Origin: Patella vulgata
Taxonomy: Eukaryota; Mollusca; Gastropoda; Patellidae
DNA length: 64,000 bases
Assembly: GCF_932274485.2 (NCBI RefSeq)
Contig: NC_065884.2
Span: forward strand, 28,229,540 to 28,293,539
Direction of reading: 5' to 3'
Positions 59,501 to 64,000 of the stretch are shown here, piece by piece (position 1 is the stretch's first letter; each line of letters opens with the position of its first letter). The notes beneath the pieces were generated by a model that was not told the DNA's origin, did no database searches, and saw only the letters and a program-made list of their open reading frames with translations. The translations under genes were made by a program, and so were the position numbers.

Positions 59501-60894
59501 AATATGCAAATAATAATGTCATTCATTTAAATACTGCAAAAATTGATATTCTGTCCTAGGTATGAATCTCCAGTTGTTTTAAACTCTGGTGATAGTCTGG
59601 AAACAGTTTGTACTTACCAATCAATGAGTAGACGGAACACTACATTCTATGGAGAAGGGACGTATGAAGAAATGTGCTATTCCTTTTTCTACTATTATCC
59701 AGCTGATGCTATCCAAGGCATTTGTGATACCGATGGAAGTATGGATTACTGCGATTATCATGAAATGGGGTGCAAAGTAGGTGATCTATTTAATGCCACT
59801 CTCCCAGATACAAGAGCATTATTTGACAAGGTAAGTTTCAAAATGTAAATTGGTCAAATTACAGCTGAAATTGACACAATTATATTATTAAATTCAAACT
59901 TTAGTACGTCTCCGGAACCAAGTTTAATCTTTTTGTAATGCCATTTAAACAGTTCGCTTGGTTTTATAATTGGTGTGGCTGTGGTTCTGAATTTTGTATT
60001 GGAATATTTTCCCATTGACTGTAAGAGGATTAATCTCTTTCTACCACAGATGGAACAATAATCTTGATACATTGAAAGTGACATACTAGTAAACATTCAA
60101 CTACCCGCCGAGAGGAGATAAATAACATGACGACGTGGCCTATTACCTTTCGTATGACGCGATACCTATCTAGCCAATTCTTTTATCTGCACATATAAAT
60201 ATTGTAGGTGATGTCGAAATGTTCAGTTTTTGGTGATTGTTATCATGGATGTCGAGCTGTTGTTGATGAAATCAAGGAAACCCATGGTTGCTTTTTGGGC
60301 AATAAGGCAAATACAACATACAAATACATACTGAAATGGTCACATGACAAGTTGGAAGCTTATAAATTCGTTTACGCAATGCGGTCTTGTGAAATTACCA
60401 GTGAGAATCCAATTGTTTACCAAGATTATGATAAGGGCAATGACGTGAATGATGGAAATGGAAGTGAAACACCAATGATGGAAATAACCAGTGAGAACCC
60501 AACTGTTTACCAAGATTATAATGATAAGGGCAATGACGTGAATGATGGAAATGGAAGTGAAACACCAATGATGGAAATAACCAGTGAGAACCCAACTGTT
60601 TACCAAGATTATAATGATAAGGGCAATGACGTGAATGATGGAAATGGAAGTGAAACACCAATGATGGAAATAACCAGTGAGAACCCAACTGTTTACCAAG
60701 ATTATAATGATAAGGGCAATGACGTGAATGATGGAAATGGAAGTGAAACACCAATGATGGAAATTACCAGTGAGAACCCAATTGTTTACCAAGATTATGA
60801 TAAGGGCAATGACGTGAATGATGGAAATGGAAGCAACAATAACAACATAGCCTTTTATCTGGTTTTTATGTGCTTGGTCTACAGATTTATTTGA
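48250..60894 (+). CDS. Temptin-DBH-like copper monooxygenase, copy B (8 exons, 686 aa)
   Basis: Exons: 48250-48450, 55695-55923, 56053-56232, 57532-57683, 58321-58564, 58976-59072, 59560-59830, 60208-60894. The first seven match copy A in length and phase (2,061 nt with stop). ATG 48250 follows an acceptor and starts MFPALILATTVACVSG, a signal peptide; a GTG 12 nt upstream is in frame but sits at the splice site. The temptin part and the copper ligands (His193, His194, His256, His331, His333, Met406) are as in copy A. Intron 1 has grown to 7.2 kb through mobile DNA. Intron 2 is only 129 nt, a multiple of three, without stops. The last exon holds five linker repeats before the hydrophobic end. 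Looks intact and probably functional; substrate unknown. Confidence 0.92.
50186..50362 (-). repeat. Two tandem SINE family 2 heads
   Basis: CCGGAAAATCTGGATGAACT and GCAGGGATCGAACAC occur twice, ~85 bp apart, preceded by a C run (50170-50185). Each is the inverse of the head region at 24530-24600. Confidence 0.75.
50371..50592 (-). repeat. SINE family 1, nearly full length
   Basis: Reverse orientation: the diverged tail at the left, AACCCACAAGGTTGGACAAA, B-box complement (GGAATCGAAACCAC) and head complement (ACCACTAGACCACCCAACCC). Confidence 0.8.
51590..52770 (-). mobile_element. LINE fragment with reverse transcriptase and RNase H
   Basis: Read on the minus strand from ~52770: RPISL, SPNQSGYRQRCSTIDHIV, VFVDLTKTFD and VYADDSSIWYAD (catalytic YADD), then from ~51824 an RNase H domain (VKIYTDGSHDP, YTAELKAI). 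An RNase H after the reverse transcriptase suggests an I- or related-clade LINE. Stops and frame changes interrupt the reverse transcriptase. The RNase H piece is open for 73 codons. The 5' and 3' ends are missing. It lies in intron 1 of copy B. Confidence 0.8.
52810..52900 (-). repeat. SINE family 2 head fragment
   Basis: CCAGAAAATCCCGATGAACT and CACAGGGATCGAACACGTGA are the inverse of the family 2 head. It directly adjoins the start of the LINE reverse-transcriptase remnant. Confidence 0.65.
53430..54590 (+). repeat. Dispersed repeat bounded by (AAT)n tracts
   Basis: An (AAT)n run at ~53484-53511 and another at ~54532-54590 bracket ~1 kb of non-coding sequence. AAATTTCTGGTGACCGGTGA at ~53438 recurs as a variant at ~55086. 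The G-rich run near 54441 falls in an open frame without protein character. Confidence 0.4.
54590..54930 (+). repeat. Repeat beginning ATTTATATAGCGCCAACAAT
   Basis: It follows an (AAT)n run and carries GGGCGCTTTACATATATAAA, a start shared by a widespread class of invertebrate repeats as I remember it. TTTTGAGATACGTTTTAAAC further on fits. Family name uncertain. Confidence 0.4.
55240..55640. other. GC-richer insert upstream of exon 2 of copy B
   Basis: This ~400-bp stretch (GCACCTTCGGTGCTCACTGG and CTTCGGTGCGCTTCGCTCTT) is unlike the AT-rich intron around it. It contains no splice-bounded exon. It is probably the edge of an unclassified repeat, ending ~50 bp before conserved intron sequence. 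Confidence 0.35.
55695..55923 (+). other. Temptin exon 2, copy B
   Basis: All 76 encoded residues equal those of 37197-37425. The ~50 bp of intron before it (GATGGTGTATATAATGTATA and onward) is also nearly identical to copy A, whereas sequence after the donor diverges at once. Confidence 0.95.
56900..57213 (+). mobile_element. Tc1/mariner 3' fragment
   Basis: The translation VIGRLIRSMPRRIAECLGIG followed by GAITHY matches a Tc1-type transposase C-terminus. Around 57187-57212, CTACTTTTTTTGAAGAGTAG is the terminal repeat, like the ends of the 22701-24345 element. The 5' part is absent. It lies in intron 3 of copy B. Confidence 0.7.
60391..60836 (+). repeat. In-frame 90/93-bp coding repeat in the last exon of copy B
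   Basis: There are five units of ITSENPTVYQDYNDKGNDVN-DGNGSETPMME. The first and last lack one Asn (30 residues), and the middle three (31 residues) are almost identical at DNA level. Each unit has one N-glycosylation sequon (NGS). The open frames on the opposite strand are a by-product. Confidence 0.95.
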
Positions 60895-61012
60895 GTTGAG
60901 GCGACCACATACTATCTTAATTCATCTATATTATTGTATCTTAAATTTTGTTTGTTATCTTCTTAACAAGTTTAAAACATGAAATTGTCATATTTCGTTA
61001 TAATTATGTATA

Positions 61013-61530
61013 TTTAAAGTAGCTAAGTCTCTAACTCAATATCATCAAAAATCTTCGACATTGAAAACACGATTTATTTGTCGCTTTAAATCAACATTGA
61101 TGTTGTCATCTTACCGGGAAAAGATAACCTTCTGATATCCAATATTTAAGACAAAATAAACATTTTACAATTGGTACACGAATCGTGTACCATAATGCGT
61201 TTCAGTCCTATTTAAAATAAGGGACTCGAAAAACGAGGCTAGCATATTCCACAAGTCATGTCAAACGGTGACGCTATATTCTTATCTGGAGAGCATGCCC
61301 AATAAATACTATCGGCGTAGACTGGAAAAAAACAGACGCTAGAGATTGAAATTCGATTGAGAATACTGGCGTATTTCGTCGAACCTAACTGATTAGAAAT
61401 TACGGTAAAAACAGAAACGATTGAATGTAAATCAATTTATATACATTCATATTACATTATTGTATGCGTTGCGACCCATTTGTGTCAATTTCTAGGTCCC
61501 AATTAATAGCGACTTAGCTCCTTTAAACAG
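61013..61530. mobile_element. ~510-bp MITE, copy 2
   Basis: It is homologous to 28070-28580 throughout, with ends TTTAAAGTAGCTAAGTCTCT and AGCGACTTAGCTCCTTTAAA. It starts ~120 bp after the stop of copy B, so it could supply AATAAA signals (near 61157 and 61300) to that transcript. Confidence 0.78.
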
Positions 61531-61847
61531 AATGCTATATATTTTGAAAGAAGATTATATTTTTGAAGAAAATTATATTTTATATACAAAAGAATTTTTA
61601 TATCAAGAAATTGGAAACAAAAATGATGTTAGCCATATTGACACTCACATAAAAAATACTGTTATCCATCACAAAATCGAGTTTTATTATGCTTCCAGTT
61701 CACAATTGATTCACGGTCATATAGCGAATCTCCTACGAGTCTTTTTTGATATCAAAAAATGTGAACACAAGTCGATAAAGTAAAAAGAAAAAAGAATCTA
61801 TGTTAGAGTGACATATACATTTTACTCAGACTTTAAAATTGCTTTTT

Positions 61848-62110
61848 AGGGGGTTGAATGGCCGAATGGTTGGTGCGTACGCGCTGTATCATAAAGTCTG
61901 TCATTGAGTCAACTGGCTTGGTTTCGATTCCCGGGATGTACGTGACAAGGAGTAGGGTTGCCTGTCCAACCTCGAGGGATTTCTTGGGGTCCCCCGGTTT
62001 CCTCCCACTGCTAAAGACCCCTACGCGCAAGTGAATTATTGAAATAAATTGGTCAAGAATTTTCTTAAAAGGCTTCAATTATTGAAATAAATTGGTCAAG
62101 AATTTTCTTA
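61848..62110 (+). repeat. SINE family 1 with a duplicated 3' break
   Basis: The head GGTTGAATGGCCGAATGG and B box GGTTTCGATTCCCG are clear. The 3' tail is replaced by two copies of a ~43-bp segment (GAAATAAATTGGTCAAGAAT), from ~62034 and ~62077. Confidence 0.8.
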
Positions 62111-62504
62111 AAAGGCTTCAATTTATATAAAGGCTTATTATCTGTTTTTAAACATACTGAGGTAGAATTAAGTTCTATCCAAATAACATGTTTTGCCATC
62201 GATTTGAAGCAATCTTTTGTTTGGTAATTTAGTTTAGAATATGTTTGAATAGGTCGTACATGGGTAGGCAACAAAACAAAATTACCAATATAAAACAACA
62301 ATAATACACAAATAGATCTACAATAAGGACTATTAGCCTAATATAGAATAATAAAGTTGTAGTTGCAGGCTTAGTTTCTAAACAGCCTAACAAGGCTGTT
62401 AGCTGAAATATATTTTTTTGTTCTGGTACACATTGCATAATTTGATCAAACAGAGTGTTTGGTGGGGGGGGGGTATACATGCTTATTTTCCTCCGTCTTA
62501 CGAA

Positions 62505-63470
62505 GAAAGCAGGAGACTATTAAAATGGGTTCGTCCGTCCGTCCGTCCGTCCATCTGTCCGTCCGTCACACGTTTTGGGACACGCTCCTTTTAATTGAGC
62601 TAGAACGTTTAAACTTTGTGTAGATGTTTATTCGGTCAATGCGTATGTTTTGTTGACTGGCAACCTATCTTCTGTTTAGGGTAAGCAGAGATAAGCAAAT
62701 TGATTGATTAATGCTTTGGGACACGATAACTTTAGTTCTTATTAAGTGAGAGTGATGAAATTTGGTGTATAGTTTTATTACATCAATACCTTGACTAAGT
62801 TCGATAATGAGCATTTTCTGCTCAGGGTAAGCAGAGCGATAAGCAATTTGATTGGTCGAGACTTTGGAACACAATAACTCTCCTTCTAATTGAGGTAGAA
62901 TGTTCACACTTGGTGTAGGTGTTCATTCGGTGAATGCCTTGATGGAGTTCGATGATAAACATTGTCTGCTTACGGCAAGCAAAGGAGTAATCTGATTGGT
63001 TGATGCATTGGGGCGCGATAACTTTAGTTTTAATTAACTGAGAGTTATAAAACTCTGAGTATATATTCATTTCATCACTACCTTGACTAAGTTTGATGAT
63101 GAGAATTGTCTGCTTTGGCTGACGAGCGATGAGCAATTTGATTGGTGAAGACTTTGGAACATAACAACGCTGCTTTTAATTGAGGCAGAATGTTTAAACT
63201 TGATGTAGATGTTCATTAGATGAATGTTTTGACTTAGTTCAATGATTAAAATTTCGAGCTAAAGCTAAGCAGAGCTAAGCAAATTTCATTGGTCGATGCT
63301 TTGGAACAAGATAACTTTGATTCTTTCTGATAGAGAGTGATGAAACTTAGTATATAGTTGATAATCAGTTTGCTTGCTTGATACTTTTGAAAAAAATAAA
63401 TGTGCTATTAATTAATATGTGTCATCTATTTATTTTGGGACTTCGGCGGGGGATATCAGCCTCACTGTTG
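62505..63470 (+). repeat. Tandem-core element, family 2 ((GTCC)n plus ~150/300-bp units)
   Basis: It opens GACTATTAAAATGGGTTCGT, then a (GTCC)n tract, then about five diverged units. Each unit holds versions of GGTAAGCAGAGATAAGCAAA, GATTGGTCGATGCTTTGGAA and AGATGTTCATTCGGTGAATG, alternating between two subtypes. It closes CATCTATTTATTTTGGGACT and TCGGCGGGG. Confidence 0.8.
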
Positions 63471-63479
63471 GCTTGTTTT

Positions 63480-64000
63480 GTTTGGGTTTTTTTAGATTTA
63501 ATTTCAACCAATCAACTAACTAAATGCAAGTAGGTGTTATCTGGTCCATTGCAGGGTTTTCTAACAAACTCAAAAAAAATATTTACAAAACTGCGGTCTT
63601 GTATTCTCTGTTTCCATTTTTTCAAAGTATCACTGCTCAAAAGAATGACAGGGCGCTATTGATGCTAGCTTAATTCACTCTCCATGTAGCCTACTATAGG
63701 TTATCTGACTGAACATTAATTTGCCACACAGATTAAGATCTTCTAATATTGTTTCCTAATATATGTAAGAGTAATATATGTAAATTACGTATACCGTTGA
63801 TTTACCAGATTTTTGGGCCAATACAAGTTAGCAACTTCCAGAGATTGTATACTGCGGACATCTTAACAACAATTAATCTGCAAGTCTGTCTAGCAATTGT
63901 CACATTTACTGTTATAATACGGTACTTTTCAGTCGAAAATGTAGTGGTAGATTATACTTTATTAGAAAATGCACATCAATGTCAGTTTGCTATGAATACA
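63480..64000. other. Right edge, no recognisable gene
   Basis: AT-rich sequence without an exon, RNA gene or repeat end that I can identify. Confidence 0.4.

Noticed and set aside
60340-60792. 150-codon repetitive open frame on the minus strand
   Set aside because: It is the antisense shadow of the coding repeat in the last exon of copy B.
1-64000. CRISPR arrays, bacterial operons or rRNA
   Set aside because: No regular spacer arrays, ribosome-binding sites or rRNA sequence were seen; the genes are spliced and animal-like.

Overview
The window is AT-rich, intron-rich, repeat-dense animal DNA. The temptin-type genes, the two tRNA-derived SINE families with a common 3' tail, the tandem-core repeat elements and the Penelope-like element together point to a mollusc, probably a gastropod. 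That placement is inference; no species marker is visible. No rRNA gene, true tRNA gene or CRISPR array was found.

Host genes. (1) On the minus strand at 689-8344, ten spliced exons encode the N-terminal ~304 residues of DEPDC5/Iml1, a GATOR1 subunit. Every splice junction is in phase. The gene runs off the left edge, and its first coding exon was not located. (2) On the plus strand, two tandem paralogues at 36037-43395 and 48250-60894 each have eight exons with identical phases. Each joins a signal peptide and a temptin-like domain to a dopamine-beta-hydroxylase-like copper monooxygenase, followed by a Cys-rich region, an acidic linker and a hydrophobic C-terminus that looks like a GPI-anchor signal. 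All six expected copper ligands are present in both. The temptin exon 2 is protein-identical between copies while every other exon differs at roughly 10-27% of residues, and copy B has expanded a 30/31-residue repeat in its linker.

Region by region. 0.7-8.3 kb: DEPDC5, with SINEs, a MITE and tandem-core repeats in its introns. 8.4-13.1 kb: a tandem-core element, a fold-back, a THAP-like exon, an hAT-like element and a small MITE. 14-16.2 kb: a Penelope-like element and telomere-like repeats. 17-19 kb: a tandem-core fragment and a Ty3-type fossil. 20-24.9 kb: SINEs and a large inverted repeat. 25.8-27.6 kb: a fold-back next to a Tc1/mariner copy. 28-35.5 kb: a MITE, three tandem-core elements, LINE scraps, an hAT remnant and a possible retroelement leader. 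36-61 kb: the monooxygenase pair, whose 7.2-kb intron 1 in copy B holds a ~1.5-kb fold-back and a LINE. 61-64 kb: a second MITE copy, a SINE and another tandem-core element.

How the parts relate. DEPDC5 is a housekeeping regulator of mTORC1 and has no evident link to the monooxygenases. The tandem pair is the most distinctive content: predicted secreted or surface-anchored copper enzymes carrying a domain otherwise known from a molluscan water-borne pheromone protein. The rest is mainly layered mobile DNA.
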